Source of the DNA: Acidimicrobiaceae bacterium | GTDB lineage: Bacteria > Actinomycetota > Acidimicrobiia > Acidimicrobiales > UBA8592 | Assembly: GCA_024641655.1 (NCBI GenBank) | Contig: JAHECR010000010.1 | Span: 33,353 to 97,352, forward strand | Length of the DNA stretch: 64,000 bases | Reading direction: 5' to 3' | Shown here: positions 37,720 through 46,521 of the stretch, piece after piece | Position numbering within the stretch: the first letter of the stretch is position 1 | Layout: each line of letters opens with the position of its first letter | Position numbers and translations under genes: made by a program | The notes under the pieces: model-generated | Database searches by the model: none | The model's input: the letters and a program-made list of their open reading frames with translations, nothing else | Told to the model about the DNA's origin: nothing

Positions 37720-39207
37720 ATGCAGGCCGTGTTGCTCCGGATCAGACCGCTCGCCCGCCCGGTACTGTTGTGCGCGGCGCTGGTGCTGCTGTTGTCGGCC
37801 TGCAATCTGCAACTCCGGGTCACGATCGATGTCCAGGAGGACGGGTCGGGGACCGTGACCGCAGGAGTCGGCCTCGATCTCGCCGCCCAGGCGGTTCCCG
37901 CCTTCGGAGATCTCGACGGGCTGCTGGTGGTCGACGACCTCGTCGCCGCGGGTTGGACCGTTGGTGGGGTCGAACAGGGCGCTGACGGTCGCGAGTGGTT
38001 CGAGGCCTCCAAGCCGTTCGCCGGGCCCGACGAGCTCCAGTCGGTGCTCGACGAGCTCACCGGACCCGACGGTGCGTTCACGGGCTGGACCATCGAACGT
38101 GACGCGTCGGCAGTTCGGACCCAGTATCGGGTCGTGGGCGACGTCGATCTGACCGCCGGTTTGGAGGCGTTCACCGATGCCGAGCTCAGCTCGTTGCTCG
38201 CGGAGCCCCCCCTGGGGGTGTCCCTTGAGAGCCTCGCGGCCGATCTCGGCCGGCCCGTCGACGAACTGGTGCAGGTCGAGGTCGTCGTGCAGCTGCCCGG
38301 TGCCGACGCCCAGACCACCGAGATCGCCCTCGGCGACCAGGCGCGGGTGTCGGCGTCGGCTGCCGACGAGAACCGCACTGCCCAGCTCCTGGTCTGGGTG
38401 CGATGGGCGTTGATCGCTCTCCTCGGGCTGGCGGTGGTGTTGGCGGCGATCAACTACGTGCTCGACCGTCGCTACGAGCGGGCCGAACCCCGGCGCCGAC
38501 CGGGGCGCATGGCCGACCGGGTACCAGGCGCCGTTCCCGGCCAGGGAGGCGGTCGAGCTGCGGCCGCCCCGCGTCGAGCGCGCTCCCTCCAGCTGCTGAT
38601 CCTCGATCTGCACACCGTCTTGTTCCGGTCGAGTGGTGAGGCAGAGGACCTGCTGATCCCGTTCATCCGCGAGAAGGGCGGCACCGCGCCGGATCCCGAC
38701 ATCGTCGACCTCCATCACGAGGCGACCCTCGGACGGCTGACCTCGGCGGAGTTCTGGTCGCAGGCGGGAGTCGACGGTGACCCCGCGGCCCTGGACGCGG
38801 ACTACATCTCGCGCTTCAGGCTCCAGTCCGGCGCTCGTGAGTTCCTCCGTGAGATGCATCGGCGGGGTATGCCGATCGCGGTGATCACCAACGACCTGGC
38901 CGAGTGGTCCTACGGCCTGCGCGATCTCCACGGGATGCAGGGGATGATGCCGTGGATCGTGAGCGCCGAGATCGGCGTCCGCAAGCCCGACACGGCGGCG
39001 TTCGAGGCAGCGCGTCGTCTGACGGGGCTACCGTACGCATCCTGCCTGCTCATCGACGGGCGCCTCGAGGTCCTCGACGAGGCCAAGGCCCTCGGGATGA
39101 TGACCGCCTGGTTTACCCGCACCGCTCCAGACGATCGAACCTCGGGGCATCCGGTGGTGGCCCGCTTCGGCGACTTCTTCCGTCGTCGTCGTGCGGCAGC
39201 GTCCTGA
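37720..39207 (+). CDS. Lipoprotein-membrane-HAD fusion protein
   Basis: 495 residues, three parts. Residues 1-28 are a lipoprotein signal with lipobox LLSAC; residues 29-220 form an extracellular domain resembling the LppM/DUF3153 lipoproteins (VTIDVQEDGSGTVTAGVGLD); residues ~223-248 are a membrane segment; from ~290 a HAD-IA domain runs in the cytoplasm. In the HAD part the nucleophile Asp296 is kept in LILDLHTVLF, but the second Asp of motif I is His298; ITND, the Lys in VRKPDTA and an LIDGR motif IV remain. This fusion is unusual; it may link an outside signal to a phosphatase-like domain. No frameshift is needed to read it through. Confidence 0.82.
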   Translation: MQAVLLRIRPLARPVLLCAALVLLLSACNLQLRVTIDVQEDGSGTVTAGVGLDLAAQAVPAFGDLDGLLVVDDLVAAGWTVGGVEQGADGREWFEASKPFAGPDELQSVLDELTGPDGAFTGWTIERDASAVRTQYRVVGDVDLTAGLEAFTDAELSSLLAEPPLGVSLESLAADLGRPVDELVQVEVVVQLPGADAQTTEIALGDQARVSASAADENRTAQLLVWVRWALIALLGLAVVLAAINYVLDRRYERAEPRRRPGRMADRVPGAVPGQGGGRAAAAPRRARSLQLLILDLHTVLFRSSGEAEDLLIPFIREKGGTAPDPDIVDLHHEATLGRLTSAEFWSQAGVDGDPAALDADYISRFRLQSGAREFLREMHRRGMPIAVITNDLAEWSYGLRDLHGMQGMMPWIVSAEIGVRKPDTAAFEAARRLTGLPYASCLLIDGRLEVLDEAKALGMMTAWFTRTAPDDRTSGHPVVARFGDFFRRRRAAAS

Positions 39208-39210
39208 CCG

Positions 39211-39594
39211 CTAGCGGGTCGCACTCGCCGGGGGGCGCCGTCGCTGGGGCGACACCGCCATCCTCCAGCCCAGGAGGAACAGCCCGAGGAACGTGGTGGC
39301 GACCACGATGAACGACGGAGCGGTTCCGTCGTCGAAGACCACTCGGCGCAGCACCATCCCCACCGCGACGGTGACCGGCCAGATCATCAATGCCGTGCGC
39401 ACCGCGAAGGGGTTCTGCCACGAGCGTGCCGCGAGCCACGCGGTCGTCAGCCCGAGCAGGAACGGAGCGGCGGTCTCGACGAGGCCGCGGAGCGCGCTGC
39501 CCTCGTCGTGGCTGCGTCGACCGATGGCGACGAACACCATCACCACTGCGGCATCGGCGAGTGCAGCGATTGTGACCCTCCGGGAGGTCTCCAT
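39211..39594 (-). CDS. DUF3054 family membrane protein
   Basis: 127 residues with four membrane segments: residues ~8-25, 41-58, 69-86 and 95-115. The conserved pattern VFVAIGRRSHDEG and WQNPFAVRTALMIWPVTVAVG matches DUF3054, a family of unknown function common in actinobacteria. The ATG at 39594 was preferred over 39627 because the added residues are not membrane-like. It converges with the HAD fusion (stops 3 bases apart). Confidence 0.88.
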   Translation of the reverse strand: METSRRVTIAALADAAVVMVFVAIGRRSHDEGSALRGLVETAAPFLLGLTTAWLAARSWQNPFAVRTALMIWPVTVAVGMVLRRVVFDDGTAPSFIVVATTFLGLFLLGWRMAVSPQRRRPPASATR

Positions 39595-39650
39595 CGCGCC
39601 AGTGTGCCGTCGGCCCGCCGTTGTCACACCTCCTCCCTAGGTTCGTGTCC

Positions 39651-41021
39651 ATGGCTCGAACCCGTATCTGCTTCCGGTGCACCGACTGCGGTGTCGCTCA
39701 CCCCAAATGGACCGGCCAGTGCGCGACCTGTGGGGCGTGGGCGACCCTCGAGGAGTCGATCGACAAGCCACCGGCACCCGAAGCGGCGACGGGCTGGAGC
39801 GGGGGAGCAGCGCGTCTGTTCGCCGATGTGCCCGAGGCTGAGGCGCCAGCCCGCAGCACCGGACTCGCCGAGCTCGACCGGGCCCTGGGCGGCGGGTTGG
39901 TGGAGGGTTCGGTCACCTTGCTCGGCGGCGAGCCGGGCATCGGCAAGTCCACGTTGCTGCTCCAGCTCGCAGCCACCGTTTCGGCAACGGGGAGGCGAGT
40001 GCTTTACGTGTCGGCCGAGGAGTCGGCGCCCCAGCTGCGGCGTCGTGCCGACCGCCTCGGCCTGGTCCTCGACGACGTCTACGTGCAAGCGGAGACGTCG
40101 GTACCGCGGGTGCTTGGCGAAGTTGCCCGACTGCAGCCGGACCTCCTCTTGGTTGACTCGATCCAGACCGTTGCTTCTCCCGACGTCGGGTCCGTGCCCG
40201 GCACTGTGGTGCAGGTGCGGGCGTGCACCCAGCTCCTCATCGAGACGGCCAAGGAGCGGGGGCTCGCAACGGTGCTCGTCGGCCACGTCACCAAGGAGGG
40301 CACCCTGGCCGGACCCCGCACCCTCGAGCACCTCGTGGACACCGTCTTGTCGTTCGAAGGTGATCGCCATCAACGGTTGCGGTTCCTCCGCGCAGTGAAG
40401 CATCGGTTCGGAGCGACGGGAGAGCCCGGCATCCTCGAGATGACTGCAGCAGGACTCACCGCTGTCCCCGATCCCAGCGGGCTGTTCCTCGAAGATCGCC
40501 AGCGTGGCTCGGCGGGGTCGGCCATCGTGCCCGTGCTCGACGGTCACCGCCCGTTGCTCGTCGAGCTCCAGGCCCTGGTGGTCCCGAGCCGAGCGGCGAC
40601 GCCGAGGCGGGCAGCGCAGGGCGTCGACGCCGGGCGCCTGTCGCTGCTGTTGGCGGTCCTCGAGCGACGGTGCGGGTTCGAAGTGCTGGGTGCCGAGGCG
40701 TACGTCTCGGTTGTCGGTGGGGTACGCATCACCGAACCTGGCGCCGACCTCGGGGTGGTGCTGGCACTCGCGTCGTCGGTCACCAACCGCGCGCTGCACG
40801 ACGACGTCGTCGTGTGCGGGGAGGTGGGCCTCGCGGGTGAGCTACGGCAGGTCGCGCAGCTCGACCGCCGCCTGGAGGAGGCAGCTCGGCTCGGCTATCG
40901 CCGCGCCGTCGTACCGGCATCGGTCACGGCCTCGACCGCGCAGATCGAGCTGCTGCGCGCCGGGTCGGTTCACCAGGCGCTGCGCCTCGCGGGGGCGGCG
41001 CCCGTCGCTGCGGTGGCCTGA
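39651..41021 (+). CDS. radA: DNA repair protein RadA
   Basis: 456 residues. N-terminal zinc finger (CFRCTDCG, CATCGAW), Walker A GGEPGIGKST, and the C-terminal Lon-like domain are all present. The RadA-specific motif, normally KNRFG, is KHRFG here (VKHRFGATGEPG). It promotes branch migration in recombination. Divergent from the DUF3054 gene, with 56 bases between starts. Confidence 0.95.
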   Translation: MARTRICFRCTDCGVAHPKWTGQCATCGAWATLEESIDKPPAPEAATGWSGGAARLFADVPEAEAPARSTGLAELDRALGGGLVEGSVTLLGGEPGIGKSTLLLQLAATVSATGRRVLYVSAEESAPQLRRRADRLGLVLDDVYVQAETSVPRVLGEVARLQPDLLLVDSIQTVASPDVGSVPGTVVQVRACTQLLIETAKERGLATVLVGHVTKEGTLAGPRTLEHLVDTVLSFEGDRHQRLRFLRAVKHRFGATGEPGILEMTAAGLTAVPDPSGLFLEDRQRGSAGSAIVPVLDGHRPLLVELQALVVPSRAATPRRAAQGVDAGRLSLLLAVLERRCGFEVLGAEAYVSVVGGVRITEPGADLGVVLALASSVTNRALHDDVVVCGEVGLAGELRQVAQLDRRLEEAARLGYRRAVVPASVTASTAQIELLRAGSVHQALRLAGAAPVAAVA

Positions 41022-41036
41022 GCGAGCGACCGCCGG

Positions 41037-41696
41037 CTACTTCGAGCGGATCTCGAGCTGCTCTCGGTCGGTGATGGCATAGGCGCGGTCGCGCTGTTCG
41101 AGCCAGCCCAGCTTCACGAACGATGCGATCGCCTTGTTCACCCGTTCACGCGAGGCGCCAACCATGCCGGCCAGCTCTTCCTGGGTGATGGGCAACTCGA
41201 AGGTGTCCGAGGGTCCTGCCAGTTCGAGGAGTCGCTTGGCTGTGCGCCCGGTGACGTCGAGGAACACCGAGTCGGCAAGGGCGGTGTCCATCGACTTCAA
41301 CCGCGTGGCCAGCATGTCCACCACGCGCCACAGGTGCTCGGGATGCTCCTGGTACAGCGCCCGCACCGGCGAGTAGGGGATCACGACCACGGTGCTCGAT
41401 TCCAGGGCGCGAGCCCCAGCGGAACGGCCGTCGGGTCGAAACAGCGGCATCTCACCGAACAAGTCGGTGGCCTCCATGAGTGCGAAGACCGACTCCCGAC
41501 CGTCGAAGGATCGCGTCGAGATGGCGATGCGTCCCTCGACGACGACGTAGAGGTCGTCGGGCTCGTCGCCTTCGAGGAAGAGCACGTCGCCGCGGCGCAG
41601 CTCGCGTATGTGCGCCGCCTCGGCGATGGGGGCGAGGTGTTCCGGGGAGAGGCCGGCAAACAGGTCGGCCGACGCGATGAGGCTGGAGTCGATCAT
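41037..41696 (-). CDS. Crp/Fnr-family transcriptional regulator
   Basis: 219 residues. The cyclic-nucleotide-binding beta-barrel includes EGDEPDDLYVVVEGRIAI and FGEMPLFRPDGRSAGARALE (the cNMP pocket region; the Arg is in GRSAGAR), and the C-terminal winged helix has ITQEELAGMVGASRERVNKAI, which matches the recognition helix. It resembles actinobacterial Crp/GlxR-like regulators. No signature cysteines of FNR. Converges with radA. Confidence 0.92.
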   Translation of the reverse strand: MIDSSLIASADLFAGLSPEHLAPIAEAAHIRELRRGDVLFLEGDEPDDLYVVVEGRIAISTRSFDGRESVFALMEATDLFGEMPLFRPDGRSAGARALESSTVVVIPYSPVRALYQEHPEHLWRVVDMLATRLKSMDTALADSVFLDVTGRTAKRLLELAGPSDTFELPITQEELAGMVGASRERVNKAIASFVKLGWLEQRDRAYAITDREQLEIRSK

Positions 41697-41792
41697 TATG
41701 AGGCTTCACACTAATACGGTGTCGCTCAGAGGGAGATTCGATCGCGTGTTCGTCCATCAGCAACGGCCAGGGCACCCCGTGCCGGCACAGCC

Positions 41793-42434
41793 ATGAGCCC
41801 GACGGTGGTGTGGACCATCGTCGTTGCTGCGGGTTCGGGTCAGCGCTTCGGTGGCGAAAAGCTCCAGGCGATCATCACCCCGCCCAGTGGCACCGTGCTC
41901 GACCGGTCGATCCTCGTCGCGACGGACGCGAGCGACGGTGTCGTCGTCGTCTGCCCACCCGATCGCGTCGGCTCGGTCCTGCTGCCTCCAGCGGTTCGCG
42001 AAGTCGCGGGGGGTGCGACGCGCAGCGATTCCGTTCGTCGCGGGCTGGCGGCGGTACCTGACGACGCCACCATCGTGCTCGTGCACGATGCGGCACGCCC
42101 GCTCGCGGATCACGGGGTTTACGAGCGGGTCATCTCTGCGGTTGCCGCAGGCGCCCAGGGGGCGGTCCCCGTGGTCGGCTTGGTCGACACGATTCGTTCC
42201 CTCGACGGCGGTGTCGTCGACCGCGACCTGCTTCGGGCAGTGCAGACTCCTCAGGGCTTCGACGCGGCATCCTTGCGGCGAGCCCATGCGCAGGGCGGTC
42301 AGGCAACCGACGACGCCGGCCTGGTCGAGGCCATGGGAGGCACCATCGTCCTCGTGGAGGGCGATTCCCGCAATGTGAAGATCACGCGGCCGGTTGATCT
42401 CGTCGTGGTGCGGGCACTGATCGACGAGTCGTGA
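41793..42434 (+). CDS. ispD: 2-C-methyl-D-erythritol 4-phosphate cytidylyltransferase
   Basis: 213 residues. The CTP-binding loop VVAAGSGQRFGGEK, the VHDAARP motif and VQTPQGFDA are all diagnostic. Third step of the MEP isoprenoid pathway. It is encoded about 100 bases upstream of ispF, and starts at the ATG at 41793, divergent from the Crp-type gene by 96 bases. Confidence 0.95.
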   Translation: MSPTVVWTIVVAAGSGQRFGGEKLQAIITPPSGTVLDRSILVATDASDGVVVVCPPDRVGSVLLPPAVREVAGGATRSDSVRRGLAAVPDDATIVLVHDAARPLADHGVYERVISAVAAGAQGAVPVVGLVDTIRSLDGGVVDRDLLRAVQTPQGFDAASLRRAHAQGGQATDDAGLVEAMGGTIVLVEGDSRNVKITRPVDLVVVRALIDES

Positions 42435-42531
42435 CAGCTTGCTTGGCGCCTCGGGGAACCGTGGGTGTCGACTGTGGCCCGAGCCGGCATATCGTCCTTT
42501 GACGGACCCATCGGCGAGAGTGAGGATGGTC

Positions 42532-42996
42532 ATGCGAGTCGGTCACGGCTTCGACAGTCATCGATACGGAACGGACACGGATCGGCGACTGGTGCTCGGC
42601 GGTGTCGTCTTCGACGCCGCCTGCTCGCTGGTCGGTCACTCCGACGCCGACGTCGTCGCGCACGCGTGCGCGGATGCGCTGCTGGGTCCCGCCGGTCTCG
42701 GCGACATCGGCGCCTGGTTCCCCGACGACGACCCGAATTTCGCCGGTGCCGACAGCATCGCCTTGCTCGAGCGGGTCGTGCGGGAGGTCAGGGCGGTCGG
42801 ATGGCGGGCGGTGAACATCGATTGTTCGGTGGTCGCAGAAGTTCCGAAGATCGCGCCGGCGCGTTCGGCGATGCAGGACCGCCTGTCGGCGGTCGTCGGC
42901 GCCCCGGTCACGGTGAAGGGCAAGCGTCCCGAAGGACTCGGCCCCGTCGACGGGGTCGCCTGTTGGGCGGTAGCGCTGTTGGAGGAGATGCCATGA
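42532..42996 (+). CDS. ispF: 2-C-methyl-D-erythritol 2,4-cyclodiphosphate synthase
   Basis: 154 residues. Zinc ligands in GHGFDSHRY (Asp, His) and the HSDADVVAHACADALLG motif are intact, as is the CDP/isoprenoid-binding stretch GDIGAWFPDDDP. Fifth MEP step. The ATG at 42532 was chosen to place the family's first strand at the N-terminus (MRVGHGFD); 42526 is possible. Its end overlaps the methyltransferase start by 4 bases. Confidence 0.95.
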   Translation: MRVGHGFDSHRYGTDTDRRLVLGGVVFDAACSLVGHSDADVVAHACADALLGPAGLGDIGAWFPDDDPNFAGADSIALLERVVREVRAVGWRAVNIDCSVVAEVPKIAPARSAMQDRLSAVVGAPVTVKGKRPEGLGPVDGVACWAVALLEEMP

Positions 42997-43880
42997 GCCG
43001 CGGTACGCCGAAACGCAAGGCAGGAGGTGGTGGCGCCCGCCGCGGTCCCGCCAAGAGCGGCGGGGGGCGGGGGCGACCGCCGGCGCGCGGCCCCACGCCG
43101 CCGCGGTCGGAGAGCCATCCGGAGCGGCCCCGAGGTCCCGGTGGCGACATCGTCGAGGGACGTCACGCGGTGCGGGAGCTGCTTCTGGCGGGGACCCGAC
43201 GCGTCCGCGAGATCGTCCTGTCTGCGGACATGGAGCCAGCACCCATTCTCCAGGAGATCGCGCAGCTCGCCAACGAGGCCCGGGTACCGGTCCGGGAGGT
43301 GAGCCGCAGCAAGTTCGACGCGCTCGCCGTCACCGAGTCGGCACAGGGAATCCAGGCCAAGGCCGCCCCGCTGCCCGACCTCGGGCTCGAGGACCTTCTG
43401 GCCGGTGATCGGGAGCCGTTCTTGTTGGTGATGGATGGCATCACCGACCCGGGGAATCTCGGAGCCATGCTCCGCACCGGAGAGTGCGCCGGCGTCACCG
43501 GGGTGATCCTGCCGCGTCATCGCGCCGCCCGGGTGACACCAACGGTGGCCAAGGCGGCGCAGGGCGCCATCGAGCATGTGCCGATCGCAACGGTGAGCGG
43601 CGTCCCCAAGGCGCTCGGTCAGCTCGCGCAGGCCGGTGTCTGGACGATTGGACTCGACGCTGCAGCCGACACCGAGATCTACGACATCACGGTGGCGGAC
43701 GGACCGGTGGCGCTGGTGCTCGGCGCCGAGGGCAAGGGGCTGTCGCGCCTGGCTCGGGAACGCTGCGACGTGGTCGCGTCGATCCCGCTGCTCGGCGTTC
43801 TCGACTCGCTCAACGTGAGCGCCGCCGCAGCCATCGCCTGCTTCGAGATCGCCCGCCACCGTCGGACCAGCGAGCGCTGA
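42993..43880 (+). CDS. rlmB: SpoU/TrmH-type RNA 2'-O-methyltransferase (RlmB-like)
   Basis: 295 residues. A basic, Pro/Gly-rich N-terminal tail of ~50 residues precedes the RNA-binding substrate domain (EGRHAVRELLLAGTRRVREI) and the SPOUT knot with its three motifs: VMDGITDPGNLGAMLRTGE, VALVLGAEGKGLSRLARERC and LLGVLDSLNVSAAAAIACFE. The position next to ispF (and normally cysS) is typical of RlmB, which methylates G2251 of 23S rRNA; a related tRNA target cannot be excluded. Confidence 0.9.
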   Translation: MSRGTPKRKAGGGGARRGPAKSGGGRGRPPARGPTPPRSESHPERPRGPGGDIVEGRHAVRELLLAGTRRVREIVLSADMEPAPILQEIAQLANEARVPVREVSRSKFDALAVTESAQGIQAKAAPLPDLGLEDLLAGDREPFLLVMDGITDPGNLGAMLRTGECAGVTGVILPRHRAARVTPTVAKAAQGAIEHVPIATVSGVPKALGQLAQAGVWTIGLDAAADTEIYDITVADGPVALVLGAEGKGLSRLARERCDVVASIPLLGVLDSLNVSAAAAIACFEIARHRRTSER

Positions 43881-44132
43881 GACGACCACCGAGTCGTTCG
43901 CGATCGCGGCCAGCACCGCGACGTGCACCTCCCAGGCGTCAACCGGTCCGAAGCGCGGGCCGAGATCTCGCTCAGGGAGTTTCGGCAAGCACCCAGAGTC
44001 GGTCGTCCTGATCCATGAGACGCACTTGTGGACGCCTCTCCGCGGCCGTACAGTGCGAGATACAGCGATCTGCGCTTCGGATGCACCCCCCGACGAGAGG
44101 GGTGCGGCGACAGACCACAGGCCGGGCGGTCA

Positions 44133-44975
44133 ATGTCAGATCAAGCGCCGTACACAGGGCGTCAGTGGGTGGGGGTCGCACGTCTCGACGCCGCAGCGGC
44201 CACGGCGCCGCAACACCGGTTCGTCACCACGCGCAACCGACCGCCGGCCTCGGCCCGGATCCTCGCGTTCGCACCCCGACCGAAGGTGGCCCCGAAGGTC
44301 TTGTTGATCGAGGACGATCGGGCACTTGCCGGCTCACTTCGCCAGGGCCTGCAGGAAGATGGCTTTCGCGTGGAGCTTGCGCCCACGGTTGCCGCCGGCT
44401 TCCGCGTCGTGCTCGCCGGCACGTTCGAACTGCTCGTCATCGACGTCGACTTGCCCGACGGGGACGGTATCGACCTGGCGCGCACGCTACGCACCCAGGG
44501 CATCGACGCACCGATCCTGATGCTCACCGGTCATGGCCTCGCCGAGTCGATGGTGCGCGGCCTCGACGCCGGCGCTGACGACTACATCGTCAAGCCGGTG
44601 GGCCTCGACGTGCTCGGGGCCCGCCTTCGAGCCGCGCACCGGCGGTGGCAGCGGCCCACGGAGGCTCCGATCCGCGTGGGTGATCTCACGCTCGAGCCGA
44701 GCCGGCTCATCGCGCGGCGGGGCGCATTCGAGATCGATCTGACGCCGGCCCAGGTGGGCGTCCTTCAGGCACTCATGACCAACGCCGGCAACGCGCTGAC
44801 CCGCAGCCAGATCAGCAGGCACCTCCACCACGACGACGACGACGGCGATGTGTTCTCGAACGTCATCGACGTCCATGTCCGAGCTCTGCGCGCCAAGATC
44901 GACGAGCCCTTCGGTCGCCACTCGATCGAGACGGTGCGCGGCATCGGCTACCGGATGCTCCGAGGCGCTGATTGA
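44133..44975 (+). CDS. OmpR/PhoB-family response regulator
   Basis: 280 residues from the ATG at 44133, of which the first ~50 are not receiver-like; a GTG at 44286 would begin directly before the receiver (VLLIEDDRALAG). The phospho-acceptor is Asp104 (VIDVDLPDGDG) and the conserved Lys is in DDYIVKPVG. The C-terminal winged helix ends in the typical IETVRGIGYRML. Its stop overlaps the TTG start of the histidine kinase. Probably regulates the oxidase cluster 1.5 kb downstream. Confidence 0.9.
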   Translation: MSDQAPYTGRQWVGVARLDAAAATAPQHRFVTTRNRPPASARILAFAPRPKVAPKVLLIEDDRALAGSLRQGLQEDGFRVELAPTVAAGFRVVLAGTFELLVIDVDLPDGDGIDLARTLRTQGIDAPILMLTGHGLAESMVRGLDAGADDYIVKPVGLDVLGARLRAAHRRWQRPTEAPIRVGDLTLEPSRLIARRGAFEIDLTPAQVGVLQALMTNAGNALTRSQISRHLHHDDDDGDVFSNVIDVHVRALRAKIDEPFGRHSIETVRGIGYRMLRGAD

Positions 44976-46294
44976 CCCGTCGGCTGTCGATCCGCGCCCG
45001 ACTGACGATCCTGGCCGCGGCGATAGCGGGGCTCTCCGCGGCAACCATCGGCATCGCTGCTGGGGAGGACTCCGAAGCCCAGTCGCGTAGCGCCTTCGAT
45101 CAGGCGCTGCAGGACGAGGCGGCTGATGCGGTGGCCGCGCTCGAGGACGGACTGACCCCAGCCGAGTTCGTCGACGCCCGCCAGAGCGAGGACGGGCTGC
45201 GCGTCGCGGTCTTCGGACTCGACGGGCACGTGGTTTCGGCAACCGCCCCTGCCCCTCCGGCTCCCGCTGGTCCGTTCGTGGAACGAGTCGGTTCCTTCGC
45301 CGACCCAGAGACGAGTGAAGCTCTGCGGGTGACGGCGGTGCCTGTGTTCGAGGGCCGTGGTAGCGCTGTCCTCGTGCTCGCCCGACCAGCGCCCAACGAC
45401 GAACACCACGGCATGCGTCCCCTCGAACTTTGGGGCATCGCCGCGCTCGCAGCGACCTCCGTCGGGCTCGCGACGCACGCACTCCCGCGTCTGGTCCTCG
45501 GCCCCATCGGGCGGCTCGCGCAGCAAACCGCAGCGCTTTCCGACGGGCCCACCCGCCGTCTGATCGCGGCCTCCAACGACGACGACATCCGTGAGCTCAC
45601 CGAGCAGATCAACCAGGCGTTGGAGCGCGCCGAGTCTCGCAACCTCGAGCAACAGAAGTTCCTCGCCGAGGCGACCCACGAGCTACGCTCCCCGCTGGCT
45701 CGCCTACGCGCTGACCTCGATTTGGCTCGCCGGCCGATTCGCACCACCGGCGAGATCCTCGCCGCGCTCGACAGGATCGACGACCAGACGGCGTATCTGA
45801 CCGCCCTCACCGACGCCCTCCTCGGAGCGCTCGCACCGCCGCGCAGTGCCGCGACCATCGTTCAGCGGGTCCGGGTGGACGATGTGCTCGCAGAGGTTCG
45901 ACGCCGGGCGCCTCGCGGCAACGAGCTGCTCGTCGCGCCCGACGCCACCCAAGGGGCGTCGGTCGACGCCATCGGGCCACTGTTGATCGGCGCTCTCTCG
46001 AACCTGGTGGAGAACGCCTTCCACCATGGCACCCCACCGGTCGAGCTCTCGACGCGGTCGGGCGACGGCTGGGTGGAGTTCCTGGTGCGCGACCACGGCG
46101 TTGGGATTGCACTCGTCGGGCCAGGTCTGCTGGCCGACGCGTCGGGCCCGACCAGTGGCACCGGCATCGGACTGTCGGTGGTGCACCGCTTCGCGATCAA
46201 CCACGGCGGGACCTTGCGGATCGAGCAGGCGGACCCGGGTTGCCGGATGGTGCTGCGACTGCCGACCTGCGTGGCCGCCGAGCGGGCCGACTGA
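44972..46294 (+). CDS. Sensor histidine kinase
   Basis: 440 residues. Two membrane segments (residues ~8-28 and ~150-168) bracket an extracellular sensor region; a HAMP-like linker leads to the phospho-acceptor His in ATHELRSPLARLRADLD, then the ATPase domain with the N box (SNLVENAFHHG), G1 (DHGVGI) and G2 (GTGIGLSVVHRF). It starts at a TTG that overlaps the response regulator stop. The sensor region has no recognised metal-binding motif, so the signal is unknown. Confidence 0.92.
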   Translation: MTRRLSIRARLTILAAAIAGLSAATIGIAAGEDSEAQSRSAFDQALQDEAADAVAALEDGLTPAEFVDARQSEDGLRVAVFGLDGHVVSATAPAPPAPAGPFVERVGSFADPETSEALRVTAVPVFEGRGSAVLVLARPAPNDEHHGMRPLELWGIAALAATSVGLATHALPRLVLGPIGRLAQQTAALSDGPTRRLIAASNDDDIRELTEQINQALERAESRNLEQQKFLAEATHELRSPLARLRADLDLARRPIRTTGEILAALDRIDDQTAYLTALTDALLGALAPPRSAATIVQRVRVDDVLAEVRRRAPRGNELLVAPDATQGASVDAIGPLLIGALSNLVENAFHHGTPPVELSTRSGDGWVEFLVRDHGVGIALVGPGLLADASGPTSGTGIGLSVVHRFAINHGGTLRIEQADPGCRMVLRLPTCVAAERAD

Positions 46295-46311
46295 CCCACG
46301 CTCGCGACGGC

Positions 46312-46325
46312 GTGAGAATTCTCAC
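46312..46325. promoter_or_regulatory. Perfect 14-bp palindrome after the histidine kinase
   Basis: GTGAGAATTCTCAC lies 18 bases after the kinase stop and about 200 bases before the giant-protein gene. It may be an operator or a small hairpin terminating the two-component operon. Confidence 0.5.
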
Positions 46326-46330
46326 CCGTC

Positions 46331-46347
46331 TTCATGGCCAGTTCATG
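46331..46347 (+). promoter_or_regulatory. 11-bp-spaced direct repeat, candidate OmpR-type site
   Basis: TTCATG occurs at 46331-46336 and 46342-46347, an 11-base period. OmpR/PhoB-type dimers bind direct repeats with this spacing. The site lies 175-190 bases upstream of the start of the giant-protein gene, next to the operon encoding such a regulator. Confidence 0.45.
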
Positions 46348-46521
46348 TAGGCCCGCGAGTCTGCCAGTCGGACGTCTCCGCAGGGTTGCGATGCCCCCGG
46401 AGCACGACCAGCAAGGGCGGCAGTCTCCTCGACCGGAAGTGGTCGCGGCGTTGTTCGTCGCCGCCCATCGATCTACCGGGACCGGCGCGAGCCGGCCCGA
46501 ATGGCCTCCACGAGGAGCACG

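Noticed and set aside
41700..41730. Crp-type palindrome upstream of the Crp-family gene
   Set aside because: CACAC...GGTGT symmetry is short and does not match the Crp consensus well enough to call an operator.
46501..46521. Upstream ATG of the giant gene as the start
   Set aside because: The GAGGAG ribosome-binding site lies after this ATG and suits the ATGs at 46522/46525, which begin directly before the signal peptide.
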